The notes under the pieces: model-generated | What the model was told of the DNA's origin: nothing | What the model saw: the letters and a program-made list of their open reading frames with translations, nothing else | Database searches by the model: none | Part shown: positions 27,652 to 38,800 of the stretch, in pieces | Layout of the letters: each line of letters opens with the position of its first letter | How positions within the stretch are numbered: position 1 is the stretch's first letter | DNA from: Ferruginibacter paludis | GTDB lineage: Bacteria; Bacteroidota; Bacteroidia; Chitinophagales; Chitinophagaceae | Assembly: GCF_030409685.1 (NCBI RefSeq) | Contig: NZ_JAUFQJ010000014.1 | Span: 186,001-250,000, forward strand | Direction: 5' to 3' | DNA length: 64,000 nt | Program-made: the position numbers and the translations under genes

Positions 27652-30600
27652 TTATCCAATTTCGGGTTTTGTATCACTTTCATTTTTTCCGGTTTCTTCA
27701 GCAAGTACAGCCGTTGTTGAATACGCTTTGTCCGTGCCTTTGTGTTTGCCGGATAGATAAGTATAAATGGCGGGTATAACAAATAAGGTAAGAATCAGAG
27801 AAAAGATAATTCCTCCTACCACCGCAATACCAAGCGGCACCCGACTAGTGGATGAAGCGCCCAGACCCAATGCAATCGGCAATGCTCCCAATGAAGTGGC
27901 AAGGCTTGTCATTAAAATGGGTCGCAACCTTTGCTGGGCAGCATGCAGTATCGCCTCCATTTTATCGTGCCCGTCTTCCCTTTTCTTATTGGCAAATTCT
28001 ACAATCAATATCCCGTTTTTAGTCACCAGCCCTATCAGCATAATCATTCCTATCTCAGAAAAAATATTTAAGGTTTGATTAAATATAAATAAGCTTAGCA
28101 AAGCACCGGCCAACGCCAATGGTACAGTAATCATAATGGTAAGCGGATCTACAAAACTTTCAAACTGGGCAGCCAGAATAAGGTAGATAAGCATCAATGC
28201 AAGGCTAAAAGCAAATGCAATATTGGAGGAACTTTCGGCATAATCCCTTGATGGCCCGGTCAGCGAAGTCTGGTAACTTTCATCCAGCAATTTCTTTGCA
28301 ATGGCATCCATTGCCTTTACACCGTCACCTACGGTTTTACCATCCGCAAGCGAAGCTGATATGGTAGCAGATTTATACCTGTTGAAATGGAACAAGGTAG
28401 CAGGGCTGCTGCTGGCCTCCAATTTCACCACTGCGCTAATGGGTATCTGCTGACCCTTATTGTTACGTACGTACAATTTTGAGATGTCGTCCGGTGCACT
28501 TCTGTCACCTCTATCCACCTGGGCAATTACGGAATATTGAAATCCATTCATTATAAAGTAAGCCAGGCGGCCCCCACTGAAGGCAGCTTGCAAAGCAGCA
28601 ATCACATCCTGGGATGATAAGCCAAGATCTTTCACTTTCATCCTGTCGAGCGTTAGCTGAATCTCCGGTTTATTGAATTTCAGATTTACATCCACGTTGG
28701 CAAAAGTTTTATCTTTTCTTGCTTCTTCTAAAAACTTCGGAATCACCGTTTTTAACTTATCCAAGTTTTGATTCTGTAATACAAACTGAACAGGTAATCC
28801 GCCCTTACTGCCAGCGCCTACTGCGATTGTTTGCTCCTGTACAGCAAAAATTCTTGCATCGTTAAAGCGCACTAATTTTTTTTGAAGGTCACTTGCTATC
28901 TGTGCCTGGCTCCTGCTTCGCTGATCCGGATCAACCAATCCCAACCTTGGCTGGCTGCTGTTGATTGGGCCAGCGGGTGTACGTGCAAAAACAAAGTCCC
29001 TTTCAGGTATAGAATCGTACAGGTAATTGGCGATATTATCTGCAATATTCACCATGCTTCCATAGCTGGCACCTTCTGCTCCGGTCACAGTAAAACGAAT
29101 ACTGTTTCTGTCTTCAAGAGGCGCCAGCTCACTTTTTAAATTAGTGATAACGAGACCAATTATCACGCCGCAGATTGCTATCAATACCCAGGCCATCCAT
29201 CTAACTCTTAAAAATGCGTGTAACCATCGTTCATAGCCATCTTCCATTGCCGTAAAAAACGGTTCCGTCTTATTGTAAAACTTGCCATGACCTGCCTTTT
29301 TTCTGCTCAACACTACGTTCAAAACCGGTGTAATGGTTAATGAAACCAGTGCAGAGATCAATACGGCTGCCGCCAGCGTAACGCCAAACTCCCTGAAGAG
29401 CCGGCCGATAAATCCTTCTAAAAATATTACAGGTAAAAAAACTATGGCGAGTGTAATTGAGGTGGAGATTACGGCAAAAAATATTTCTTTACTGCCTTCC
29501 AATGCTGCCTGTTTAATGGGCATCCCTTTTTCAAATTTACTAAAAATATTTTCTGTTACTACTATCCCATCGTCCACCACCAAACCGGTTGCCAGCACGA
29601 TGCCCAGCAAGGTTAAAATGTTGATAGAAAATCCGGAAAAATACATGATGAAGAAAGTGGCAATTAACGAAATCGGAATGTCTATCAATGGACGGATCGC
29701 AATCAGCCAGTCTCTGAAAAAGAAAAATATTACCAACACCACCAGGGCAAAAGAAATACCCAACGTTTCTTCCACTTCTTTTATCGACTTGCGGATATTG
29801 GTAGTGTTGTCCAGCAACACATTCATTTCAATATCCGACTTGTTTGATTTTTTGATGGACTCCAGCTTCTTATTAAAATCGTCTGCGATCTGGATATTGT
29901 TGGCGCCGGGCTGTGGTATCAATACAATACCAACAGCATTTACGCCATTGTATTTCCAGCTTTGTTCCAAATTCTCCGGACCTAATTCTATTCTGGCAAC
30001 ATTGCTCAATCTTACAATACCTGTGCTGTCTTCTTTAATGATGAGGTTTTGAAAATCTTTTTCACTCGTTAACCTGCCCAGCGTTTTAATGGTTAATTCC
30101 GTATTGTTGCCATAAATTTTTCCGGGCGGTAAATCCACATTCTCATTGTTCAGCGATGTTCTGATATCACTGAATGAAACACCCTGGGCGTTCATTTTAT
30201 CAGGATCAATCCAGATACGCATGGCATATCTTTTTTGACCAAAAATATTTACCGCACTAACCTGGTTGATGGTTTGAAACTGTTGCTGCAACACGTTTTC
30301 AGCGTAATCACTTAATTCCAGCAGACCTTTGGTTTTACTTTGTACAGCCAGTATTAAAATAAAATCACTGTTGGCATCTGATTTTGTAACCACCGGCGGT
30401 GCATCAATATCCTGCGGCAAACTCCGGCTTGCCTGGCCTACTTTATCACGTACGTCACTTGCCGCAGCTTCCAGGTCAACACCCAGTTCAAATTCAACCG
30501 TAATATTGCTGTTACCCAGGGTACTCGATGAAGTAATGGTTTTAATACCTGGTATCCCATTGATCTGTTTTTCCAATGGTTCTGTAACCTGGCTCTCCAT

Positions 30601-30774
30601 AATATCCGGGTTGGCTCCGGTATAAGAAGTGGTTACAGTAATAATAGCCGGGTCAATGGCGGGATAATCCCTGATGGCCAGAAAGGTATAGCCTACTACA
30701 CCAAAAAGGATGATCATCAGGTTTAATACCGTGGCAAAAACAGGCCGCTTTAAAGAAAATTCAGAAATATTCAT
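27652..30774 (-). CDS. RND-family efflux permease (AcrB/MexB type)
   Basis: 1040 residues, the standard length. It opens with SEFSLKRPVFATVLNLMIILFG, the usual first membrane segment. The proton-relay pair DD in TM4 (GLVVDDGIVVTEN) and the Lys in TM10 (GLVTKNGILIVEFANK) are both present. Two large periplasmic loops and twelve membrane segments fit the hydrophobe/amphiphile efflux group. It works with the adaptor upstream and the TolC protein downstream. The cargo cannot be read from the sequence. No repressor gene lies next to the operon. Confidence 0.97.
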   Translation of the reverse strand: MNISEFSLKRPVFATVLNLMIILFGVVGYTFLAIRDYPAIDPAIITVTTSYTGANPDIMESQVTEPLEKQINGIPGIKTITSSSTLGNSNITVEFELGVDLEAAASDVRDKVGQASRSLPQDIDAPPVVTKSDANSDFILILAVQSKTKGLLELSDYAENVLQQQFQTINQVSAVNIFGQKRYAMRIWIDPDKMNAQGVSFSDIRTSLNNENVDLPPGKIYGNNTELTIKTLGRLTSEKDFQNLIIKEDSTGIVRLSNVARIELGPENLEQSWKYNGVNAVGIVLIPQPGANNIQIADDFNKKLESIKKSNKSDIEMNVLLDNTTNIRKSIKEVEETLGISFALVVLVIFFFFRDWLIAIRPLIDIPISLIATFFIMYFSGFSINILTLLGIVLATGLVVDDGIVVTENIFSKFEKGMPIKQAALEGSKEIFFAVISTSITLAIVFLPVIFLEGFIGRLFREFGVTLAAAVLISALVSLTITPVLNVVLSRKKAGHGKFYNKTEPFFTAMEDGYERWLHAFLRVRWMAWVLIAICGVIIGLVITNLKSELAPLEDRNSIRFTVTGAEGASYGSMVNIADNIANYLYDSIPERDFVFARTPAGPINSSQPRLGLVDPDQRSRSQAQIASDLQKKLVRFNDARIFAVQEQTIAVGAGSKGGLPVQFVLQNQNLDKLKTVIPKFLEEARKDKTFANVDVNLKFNKPEIQLTLDRMKVKDLGLSSQDVIAALQAAFSGGRLAYFIMNGFQYSVIAQVDRGDRSAPDDISKLYVRNNKGQQIPISAVVKLEASSSPATLFHFNRYKSATISASLADGKTVGDGVKAMDAIAKKLLDESYQTSLTGPSRDYAESSSNIAFAFSLALMLIYLILAAQFESFVDPLTIMITVPLALAGALLSLFIFNQTLNIFSEIGMIMLIGLVTKNGILIVEFANKKREDGHDKMEAILHAAQQRLRPILMTSLATSLGALPIALGLGASSTSRVPLGIAVVGGIIFSLILTLFVIPAIYTYLSGKHKGTDKAYSTTAVLAEETGKNESDTKPEIG

Positions 30775-30830
30775 GCAGTAAAACGGGGTAAATTATTTTA
30801 AAATTCGTTGCTATACATTAAACAGATTAT

Positions 30831-31919
30831 CTATTTCGCCGCACTGGTATCACTCACATCATGCAGGGTTTTAACACTTCTTACCTGAACGGGATTTTTT
30901 GGCCTGGCAAATAAAACGCCCGTTACCACAACAGAATCTCCTGCTTTAATACCTTGTACCACTTCAACCATACTTGCTTCGCGTATACCCGTTTTTATAT
31001 TTACAAAACTGGCCATTCCATTTTTTACCAATACCACCTGGTTGTTTTTATCATCAGGAATAATACAATTGGTTGGCACTTTAATAGACGTACGGCTTTG
31101 ACCGGCATCAATATGCACTTTTACAAAAGCACCCGGATTGGCAGTACCGCCCTGCAGCAATGCCCGTACTTTTAAATTGCGGGTGTCTGTATTGGCACCC
31201 GGTTCGGTGGCCACAACAATAGCTTTGCGAATGTCTTTGGATGCAGCATCTACTTCAACTGTAACCAACATTCCTTTTTTTATGATATTGCCATACATAT
31301 CCGGCAACGTAAAATCAATCTTTACCTTGTTTGTTTGCTGAAGCGTGGCGATTACTGTGCTGGGTGATACAAAGGCCCCAGGACTAATTCCCCTTAAGCC
31401 CGCCACCCCGCTAAAGGGAGCCCGTATAACGGTCTTGTCAACCAGCGCCTGTGAATAAACAATGTCTGCTCTTAAACTGTTTACCTGGTTTACAGCCGCA
31501 TCATAGTCCGCCTGGTTAAGACCATTGATATCCAGTAATTTTTTGTACCGGTCTACGGTTGTTTGTGCCAGATCAAGCTGCACCTTGCTTTTGGCAATCT
31601 GTGCCTTCAGGTCTGCATCGTTTACCCTTGCTATAACGGTTCCTTTGGCAATGTTTTTACCTTCCGGTACATTCAAGTAAGTAAGCCGGCCGCTTATTTC
31701 TGGTCTTAACTCTACATACTCTTCTGCTATCACTGTTCCATTGGCCTCCACCACATTACTGATAGTTTCCGGCGCTGCTATAATAATATCCACAATTGGA
31801 ATTGTTTTTTCACTTTTGGCGGGGGAGGGTGCTGTAGATTTATTTTTACAACCGGAGAAAATTAATACATAAAGGGAAAAGGTAACACAATAGCAAATCC
31901 TGGTAAACGAGTTTAGCAT
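30831..31919 (-). CDS. RND efflux periplasmic adaptor (membrane-fusion protein)
   Basis: 362 residues, with a lipoprotein signal (LIFSGC). The order is that of HlyD/AcrA adaptors: a first lipoyl half (GTVIAEEYVELRPEISGRL), a helical hairpin (QLDLAQTTVDRYKKLLDING), a second lipoyl half (VIRAPFSGVAGL), then beta-barrel and membrane-proximal domains. It is the first gene of the operon and joins the permease to the TolC tunnel. The gap to the permease is 56 bases. Confidence 0.95.
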   Translation of the reverse strand: MLNSFTRICYCVTFSLYVLIFSGCKNKSTAPSPAKSEKTIPIVDIIIAAPETISNVVEANGTVIAEEYVELRPEISGRLTYLNVPEGKNIAKGTVIARVNDADLKAQIAKSKVQLDLAQTTVDRYKKLLDINGLNQADYDAAVNQVNSLRADIVYSQALVDKTVIRAPFSGVAGLRGISPGAFVSPSTVIATLQQTNKVKIDFTLPDMYGNIIKKGMLVTVEVDAASKDIRKAIVVATEPGANTDTRNLKVRALLQGGTANPGAFVKVHIDAGQSRTSIKVPTNCIIPDDKNNQVVLVKNGMASFVNIKTGIREASMVEVVQGIKAGDSVVVTGVLFARPKNPVQVRSVKTLHDVSDTSAAK

Positions 31920-32135
31920 TATATATTAAGTATTAATAAAGAAAACAAATATAAGTGGTTTAGCCTGTGCATAAAAGTACAATACATGGCTGGTAATAAT
32001 ATATTGCATTGATCTGTAATTGTTATCAGCATGTGATTGTTTCAAACATCAATCCAATGTTTCAACAGCGATTTTTTTAAAATATCAATGGCGCTATTTA
32101 TAATTTTACCTTTTCTTTGCGTAAAATTATAAAAC

Positions 32136-32660
32136 ATGACTCCTCTTGTTGGTATTATCATGGGCAGCGAAAGCGATCTTGAAATTATGAAAGGTGCAGC
32201 GGAAATGCTTCGCCAGTTTGAAGTTGAACCCGAGCTAACCATTGTATCTGCCCATCGCACACCCGAACGGTTGCGTGAATATGCCAGCAAGGCAAAGTCA
32301 AGAGGATTGAAGGTAATCATTGCAGGAGCCGGGGGCGCCGCACATTTAGCAGGCATGGTAGCCGCCCAAACTATTTTGCCAGTAATAGGTGTTCCTGTTA
32401 AATCTTCCAATTCACTCGATGGCTGGGATTCTATCTTATCTATCTTGCAAATGCCTTATGGTGTACCGGTAGCTACAGTGGCTTTAAATGGCGCTAAAAA
32501 TGCCGGCATTCTGGCCGCACAAATTCTCGCCCTGCACGATCCATCCATTGCAGGGAAACTGGAAGCATACAAAGAATACCAGGACGATATCGTAATGGAA
32601 AGCGTAAAAAATGTAAAGTACCTCGGCTTTACAAATGAGTTTGATACCTTCGAAAAATAA
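32136..32660 (+). CDS. purE: N5-carboxyaminoimidazole ribonucleotide mutase
   Basis: 174 residues. It moves the carboxyl group of N5-CAIR to C4 in purine synthesis, directly after PurK. Family motifs are complete: [30 protein letters not shown] and [26 protein letters not shown] (32111-32118) is one base off the -7 consensus and suggests its own promoter. It is separated from purK by the RND operon on the other strand, so the two pur genes cannot share a transcript. Confidence 0.97.
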   Translation: MTPLVGIIMGSESDLEIMKGAAEMLRQFEVEPELTIVSAHRTPERLREYASKAKSRGLKVIIAGAGGAAHLAGMVAAQTILPVIGVPVKSSNSLDGWDSILSILQMPYGVPVATVALNGAKNAGILAAQILALHDPSIAGKLEAYKEYQDDIVMESVKNVKYLGFTNEFDTFEK

Positions 32661-32696
32661 TTTTTTATTTTTTGTACCAGGCAGGGAAACACGCAT

Positions 32697-32763
32697 CAAC
32701 TTCAGTGGCGTCGCACGCTTGTACCTGACAGCTTTGCTGAACTTTTACAGAAGCGACTGGAGG
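32697..32763 (+). repeat. Dispersed intergenic repeat, copy A
   Basis: It holds the core CTTCAGTGGCGTCGCAC, then CTTGTAC and CTTTGCTGAACTT. These parts recur in the same order in copy D (read on the minus strand). It lies in the convergent gap between purE and bshC. Confidence 0.6.
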
Positions 32764-32770
32764 AACACCA

Positions 32771-34366
32771 TTATTCGAGTATCACGCCGAACTCCTGCTG
32801 CAATCCTTTTGAATGGCTGTAAATCATTTTGATAAACTCTTTGCCATGGCTGGCGTAAAAAGGCATCAGGTTATCCACACGTTCCTGCAGGCTGTTGTTG
32901 GGGAACAATTCTTTTTTTAATTTTTCCAGCTGTCTTTGCTGCGCCTCAAATTTTCTTTTTTGTGCACGGAACATTTTCTTTTCCAGTGCCGTAATTTTTT
33001 TCAACGCCTGAGTTTGTAACGCATTGGTATGTGTTTTTAAAGAGGTATCAATATCGCCGGCGATTTTTTTTATCTGATCATATAGAGCGATCATATTTTC
33101 TTTTTCTTCTTCCAGGCTTAACTGTATAGTGCTGTCCCGTTTCACCAAATGATTCACCAGCTCCAGTTCTGTCGCAAATAAGCCCGCATATTCTAACTGT
33201 AATTTTTTTGTAGCGGCCTGCATAACAGTATTCACAATCATAAACGAGTTGCGAACAATCAGCATGGGGTAAGGAACCTGCACCGCTTCAAATACTTTTT
33301 TCAATTCAAGCCAGTAGGCAATCTCGCCACCACCGCCGATAAAAGCGATGTCGGGTAAAATTGTTTCCTGTAACACCGGCCTTAAAATTACATTGGGACT
33401 AAAGCGTTCAGGATGTTCCTGCAGTTCTTGCAGCATAGCAGCTTTACTAAATTTCAGCTGCATATTCACAATCAAAAAATCATCGCCTGCTTGTTCAATT
33501 CTTTCCCTTTTACCATCCACCAGGTAAAATAAATTAATGGCCCTGCCACTAGCCTGCGCCTTGTATTCTTCCGGAAACTGTGATACGGTCTGCTGTACTG
33601 CAGGATGAGAAAATCCTTCCATCAGTTCCTTCTCTATAACTGGCGCGAAACGCCTTTTTACTTCGGCACTATCCGGCAATAAAATCAATACGCCGTATTC
33701 TGCAAACAGTGCATTTACCAGTTTAAAAGTAGCCTGCTCAATGGTTACTCCAGGCTGGTAACAATCTTTCATCAAGCCGGTTATTTCAGCACCAAATGGA
33801 AGGACCAGTAACTGGCCGCTGATGGCTTCTATCAATTGCACCAGCGTCTTATCAACTATCATCCGGCCTACCGCACCAGTCTGCTTGGTGGCCCACTCAT
33901 ACTTTTCGCCGTTTATAAAAACATGCCCCAGTTCATCAAGGTCAGCATCTTCGCTACCCATGTAATAAACAGGCACAAAATTATTTTCGGGTATTACTGC
34001 CTGTAATTCCTCCGCAAGTTTAACGGCGTGCAGTATCTTATAAATAAAATATAAAGGCCCTGTAAAAATATTAGGTTGATGGGCAGTGCAAATAGTAAAT
34101 GTATTGTCGCTGCTTAACTGATGGATATATTTTTTTTGCTTTTCTGTAAGCGGAGTTGTTTCATATTGTTCGTTCAGAATGTCAACCAGCAATGCCCTAT
34201 CGGTAGCGAATGATTTGCGTTGCTCAATTGATGCTTTAATGCCATCCAATGAAACAGGGTGCATGTAAAATGGCTGCAGCCGTGGTGCTTCACTTATATA
34301 ATCAGCAACCATTGAAGAAAAAAAACCAGTTTGCCGGTAAGGAATAAACTGCGCTGTTGTATTCAT
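32771..34366 (-). CDS. bshC: Bacillithiol biosynthesis cysteine-adding enzyme BshC
   Basis: 531 residues, normal for the family. It adds cysteine to glucosaminyl-malate in the last step of bacillithiol synthesis, in the cytoplasm. Recognised by TAHQPNIFTGPLYFIYKILHA, VPVYYMGSEDADLDELGH, LPDIAFIGGGGEIAYWLELK and a basic coiled-coil region (about 440-500) before the C-terminus ERVDNLMPFY. The neighbours are unrelated. Its presence fits a low-molecular-weight thiol economy based on bacillithiol, known in many Bacteroidota. Confidence 0.95.
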   Translation of the reverse strand: MNTTAQFIPYRQTGFFSSMVADYISEAPRLQPFYMHPVSLDGIKASIEQRKSFATDRALLVDILNEQYETTPLTEKQKKYIHQLSSDNTFTICTAHQPNIFTGPLYFIYKILHAVKLAEELQAVIPENNFVPVYYMGSEDADLDELGHVFINGEKYEWATKQTGAVGRMIVDKTLVQLIEAISGQLLVLPFGAEITGLMKDCYQPGVTIEQATFKLVNALFAEYGVLILLPDSAEVKRRFAPVIEKELMEGFSHPAVQQTVSQFPEEYKAQASGRAINLFYLVDGKRERIEQAGDDFLIVNMQLKFSKAAMLQELQEHPERFSPNVILRPVLQETILPDIAFIGGGGEIAYWLELKKVFEAVQVPYPMLIVRNSFMIVNTVMQAATKKLQLEYAGLFATELELVNHLVKRDSTIQLSLEEEKENMIALYDQIKKIAGDIDTSLKTHTNALQTQALKKITALEKKMFRAQKRKFEAQQRQLEKLKKELFPNNSLQERVDNLMPFYASHGKEFIKMIYSHSKGLQQEFGVILE

Positions 34367-34430
34367 TTAAAAATAAAATTACTGCTGTAATAACAAATTT
34401 TAAAGCGTGTAAAAAATCGTTCGAAAATTA

Positions 34431-35744
34431 TTAAGCAACCACTACTTCTCCCTCAATGTCATAATCGTATGCTTTGGTAATTTTTACGTTTACAAATTCA
34501 CCAATAGTTAATTTCTTTTTACTCTCAATAATCACTTCATTGTCTACTTCCACACTGTCAAATTCGGTACGGCCCAAATATCGTCCGGCTTCTTTTTTAT
34601 CAATCAGCACTTTAAAAACCTTCCCCACTTTTTCCTGGTTTTTTTCAAGGCTTATTTCCTGCTGCACTTCCATTATTTCCTGCGCACGTTCTTCCTTTTC
34701 TTCTGCGGGTATATTGTCAATCATGCTGTGGGCGCTGGTTCCCTCCTCGTGGCTGTAGGTAAATATGCCCATCCTGTCGAACCGCATCTTCTGCAAAAAT
34801 ATTTTTAATTCTTCCACATCATCCCTTGTTTCGCCGGGAAAGCCCGCTATCAACGTAGTGCGTAAACATATGTCCGGAATACGGTTGCGTATCTCGCCAA
34901 TCAAATCTTCCATCTCCTCCCTTGTTATCTGCCGCTTCATTAGTTGCAGCATGTTATTGGCTGCATGCTGCAAAGGCATATCCAGGTAATTGCAAATATT
35001 TTCCCTTTCTTTAATGGCATCAATAATTTCTATCGGAAATTTAGACGGGTAAGCATAATGCAAGCGTATCCATTCCAAACCTTTTACATCCGCGAGCGCA
35101 TGCAACAGTTTTGGCAATTCTCTTTTTTTATAAATATCCAGCCCGTAATAGGTTAATTCCTGGGCAATCAGCATTACCTCTTTTACGCCTCTGTCCACCA
35201 AACGTTTGGCCTCATCTACCAGCGATTCTATTGTTCGGCTAACATGCTGACCACGCATTAACGGAATGGCGCAAAACGAACAGGTGCGGTTACAGCCCTC
35301 ACTGATTTTCATGTACGCATAATGCTGCGGCGTATACAGTAACCGCTCGCCTATCAGGTCAGCTTTGTAATCAGCATTAAATTGTTTCAGCATGCCGGGC
35401 AATTCCATTGTACCAAAATAGGCATCCACTTCCGGTATCTCCGTCTCTAAATTATTTTTATATCGTTCGCTGAGGCACCCGGTTACATAGACTTTATCTA
35501 TCTTTCCGCGGCGCTTTAATTCCACCTGGTCTAAAATGGTATTGATGCTTTCTTCCTTTGCTTTTTCAATAAAACCGCACGTGTTTATTATTACGATGTT
35601 GTGGTCCTTTTTACCGCTTTCATGCACCACATCAATTTCATTGGCAATGAGCTGACCACTCAGCACTTCACTATCCACCATGTTTTTACTGCACCCCAGC
35701 GTAATGATGTTTACCTTATCCTTATGTAACGATTTTGTCTTCAT
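34431..35744 (-). CDS. rimO: Ribosomal protein S12 methylthiotransferase
   Basis: 437 residues. A radical-SAM enzyme that adds a methylthio group to an aspartate of ribosomal protein S12. The N-terminal MTTase domain has its three cysteines (TLGCSKNMVDSE, INTCGF, VTGCLSERY). The radical-SAM site is GCNRTCSFCAIP with the CxxxCxxC triad. A C-terminal TRAM domain closes the protein. In many Bacteroidota rimO follows ftsY directly; here ftsY lies about 7.5 kb away with other genes between. Confidence 0.96.
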   Translation of the reverse strand: MKTKSLHKDKVNIITLGCSKNMVDSEVLSGQLIANEIDVVHESGKKDHNIVIINTCGFIEKAKEESINTILDQVELKRRGKIDKVYVTGCLSERYKNNLETEIPEVDAYFGTMELPGMLKQFNADYKADLIGERLLYTPQHYAYMKISEGCNRTCSFCAIPLMRGQHVSRTIESLVDEAKRLVDRGVKEVMLIAQELTYYGLDIYKKRELPKLLHALADVKGLEWIRLHYAYPSKFPIEIIDAIKERENICNYLDMPLQHAANNMLQLMKRQITREEMEDLIGEIRNRIPDICLRTTLIAGFPGETRDDVEELKIFLQKMRFDRMGIFTYSHEEGTSAHSMIDNIPAEEKEERAQEIMEVQQEISLEKNQEKVGKVFKVLIDKKEAGRYLGRTEFDSVEVDNEVIIESKKKLTIGEFVNVKITKAYDYDIEGEVVVA

Positions 35745-35847
35745 ATAAATGTTGGCAAAGGTAAGCAGTTTAGGCGGAGTACTTTTAACGGCCTATTGTA
35801 AAAACCTTGTAAATTAATGGACCCAACCATATAACCGGCGTGTAATG

Positions 35848-38800
35848 TTAAGACTTTGAATTGCTGTTGTCAAAAATAGAAAACAATTTAACAAGGGCAG
35901 GAATACCAGCGCCCAGCGTGGCTATATAGGTAATTAGTTTGGAATAAGCTTCTTCCTGGGAGATCAGCAGGAAAACAAGAATGGCTACGATAACCATCAT
36001 CAGCGGTTTTTTTAACCTGCTCCAGTTGCCATTGTCCTTGATGAGCCTCTTAATTTTCATGGCTTCTGAATTGCCTATAGCCGTTAAAATGAAATTGCGG
36101 AAGCCTTTATTGAAAAGCTTTAATGTGCCGTCTGTTCTGATGATGACACCCTTTGCCAATAACATGGTAAGGTTGTAATCATCAAAAGAATTGACGAGGT
36201 TGTCTTCAGCAAGATCATAGAGTAAAAACTTTTCTTCCTTGGTTAACGATTGCCAGATATACATATAAAAATAATGCGACATCACCTGCAGTTTAAAAAC
36301 CATTTCATCTGCTTTTTGGGCTCTTTCATTTTCTGGCAACGAGCGGGCAACAGTCATTGCACATTCTCTCATTTTATTTAAGAAATGCGTATGCGCTGTT
36401 TCTTTCAGGATCACTTTATATTCTTCCGTAGCTTCTGCTACCGAGCTTTGCAGTGGAAAAACTACAATGCGGTAATGCCCCAGCAACACATGCCATCTTT
36501 CCAAATCCTGGCCCGGTATACCTTTTTCAGCAACAGACTGATCCAGTACCGAATCAAGAAATGCAACGGGGTGAATGGTAGAAAGGATGATTACCTTGCT
36601 GGTGTTTTGCAGCATGATTTGTTCCAGCAAATTCAGTTTAATACGGTTGGTTACGGCGTCCTGGATATTGTATTCAAAATGATTTACTATAATGAGCTTG
36701 TTTTTCGCATCCGTTAGTTTAGCAGTGAAGAGTTTCCATGCATCATCTTTTTCCCTGTCGTTTCCTATATCAGGAATATTGATCAGGTCTGCTATAACCA
36801 CATTGTTTTGAGGATCACTTTCTTTATAAACAAAGGGTGTGTTGCCATTGGCTAATGTTCCGTCGGCTATTTTCTCCAGCACCTGCGACAATTTGCCTGA
36901 GCCTGGCAGCCCAATAACAAACAACAGGTTATTTACTTTTTCATTGTTCAAAATTGAGTCATCTATTGTTCCCCACAAACTGAGATCGGGAAGATCAAGG
37001 CAAAATAATTTTTTCAGCACATTGTAAATAATAAAGTAAAACATCACCAGCAGCAGCAACAGGCAAATCCAAAATAGCCAGCCATTGTAAAATTTTTCGC
37101 CGTACAGTTTTGGCAGCCTGTAATTAAGGTTGGCTGCTGTTATTGAAAGACTGCTATCGCCACGATTTGCTGCAAGCGTGGTAACGGTAACGCTGTCATC
37201 TTTTCCTGCCCTTTTTAAAAGCGGACTGTAAAAAAAGGAGCTATCGGCCGCACCAGTCATATACATTTTATCTTCCAGCACTGCTTTGTCGCTGATGTCG
37301 ATTCTGAACATGGATAACAGGGTCGCTGTAAATTTTTCCTCTTTTGTATAGCCTGCTTCCAAAGGCAATTTTCTATACGCAATGTTTTTAATCCATGCGT
37401 CGTCATAATAATAACAAACGCCCCCAACATTGTTGTGTTGATTTACTTTTACCAACTGGTCATTTGTAAGTGTGGCAGGCAAACGCTTTGCGTATTGTAA
37501 CTGGCCGTAACGTGTGCCGATATGCTGCTCAAAATTGTAAGCCGTAACATAAAAAAACAGTATCGGCAAACCGCTGGTAAGCAGCAGCCTTGTTAAAGCC
37601 ATTAAGGTAAAACTATGCGCATAATTACCAGCGAAAATCCTACGCATAGACCGGCTGTATAAAAAGTATACCGCCGTCCTGCCGCACCGCAGCAAGAGCC
37701 AGCCAACGAAAAATATCAATAATTCATAGAGCGTAAATACCATCATATTCTTGCCATCCAGCACCCGGAGAGCGCCAAGATTTAACAACGTGATAAACAG
37801 GTAAAGCCAGCGGATGGTAGTTATTTTAAAACGGTAGTTTTCACGTTGCCCTGATTTTTTATACCTGTATGCAAACAATGAATTTAAAAAAAGAGAAGTA
37901 AATATCACAGAGAAAAAAAGTATAAAAAAATAGGTTAAAACGGAACTGAAATTGAAAAAAATAACCATCAGGACAAGTACAATGCAATTGGTAAGCGCTG
38001 CAACATTGTACTGGTTTACAGAAGATATTTTTGGGCCAACCCAACTGGTATCAAATAATTGCCTTTTGAAAAATGAGCGCTGCGAAGACACAAGGAACAC
38101 GCTAAAAAGCTGGAACACCAAAAATAAAAACAACAGCAGCATCATTGAAAAAGTAAAACTGTAAATTTCAACATCCCTGGTTTCTTTAAAACTGTTATCA
38201 CTAAAAATTACAATAAAATAGGGTAGGTTATTTACAGGTTGCACACTAACTGAATAGTCCCTGCTAAAATAACTGCTGGTAAAAGCATCGCTGGTCCTGG
38301 CTTCTATGCAGCTGCGCAATTTTTCATTTTCGGATAATTCACTTAGTAAATTTTCATTCAGGTTCCTGGCAGAGTCGGAATGGTATAAAACTTTGCCTGC
38401 TTCATCAATCATGGCAAATGTATAGCCAACCGGTGTCACAGGCTGGCGAAGGCTTTGCATGTTAAAAGACATAGCCGCAACCGTTGTGCCAGGCACTGTT
38501 GAGGGAATGGAAATGACCGAGGTAAAAGTACCGGTGGTCCAGGAAATAATCTGGTCAAGATAAAACGGCTGAGTAGCCGCGTGCTGGAGATGATAAGGCT
38601 TATTTTGGGAAATGTTTTTAAAATAAGCCCGCTGGCTGAAATTCCCATGTGGCGCATTTTTATCGCTGCTAATCCAGTTTATTTTTTCATCACCATTTTT
38701 GCCTAACCAATAAACCTGGTTAATACTGCCGGTTTGGGCAATAATGGCCAGCTTTTTCAGCGCTTCATTTTTGTTGCCTGACGCGTCTGCAATAGTTTCT

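Noticed and set aside
29333-30052. A 239-codon open frame on the plus strand
   Set aside because: It is wholly antisense to the RND permease, has no domain I know and is rich in the residues expected from reading that gene backward.
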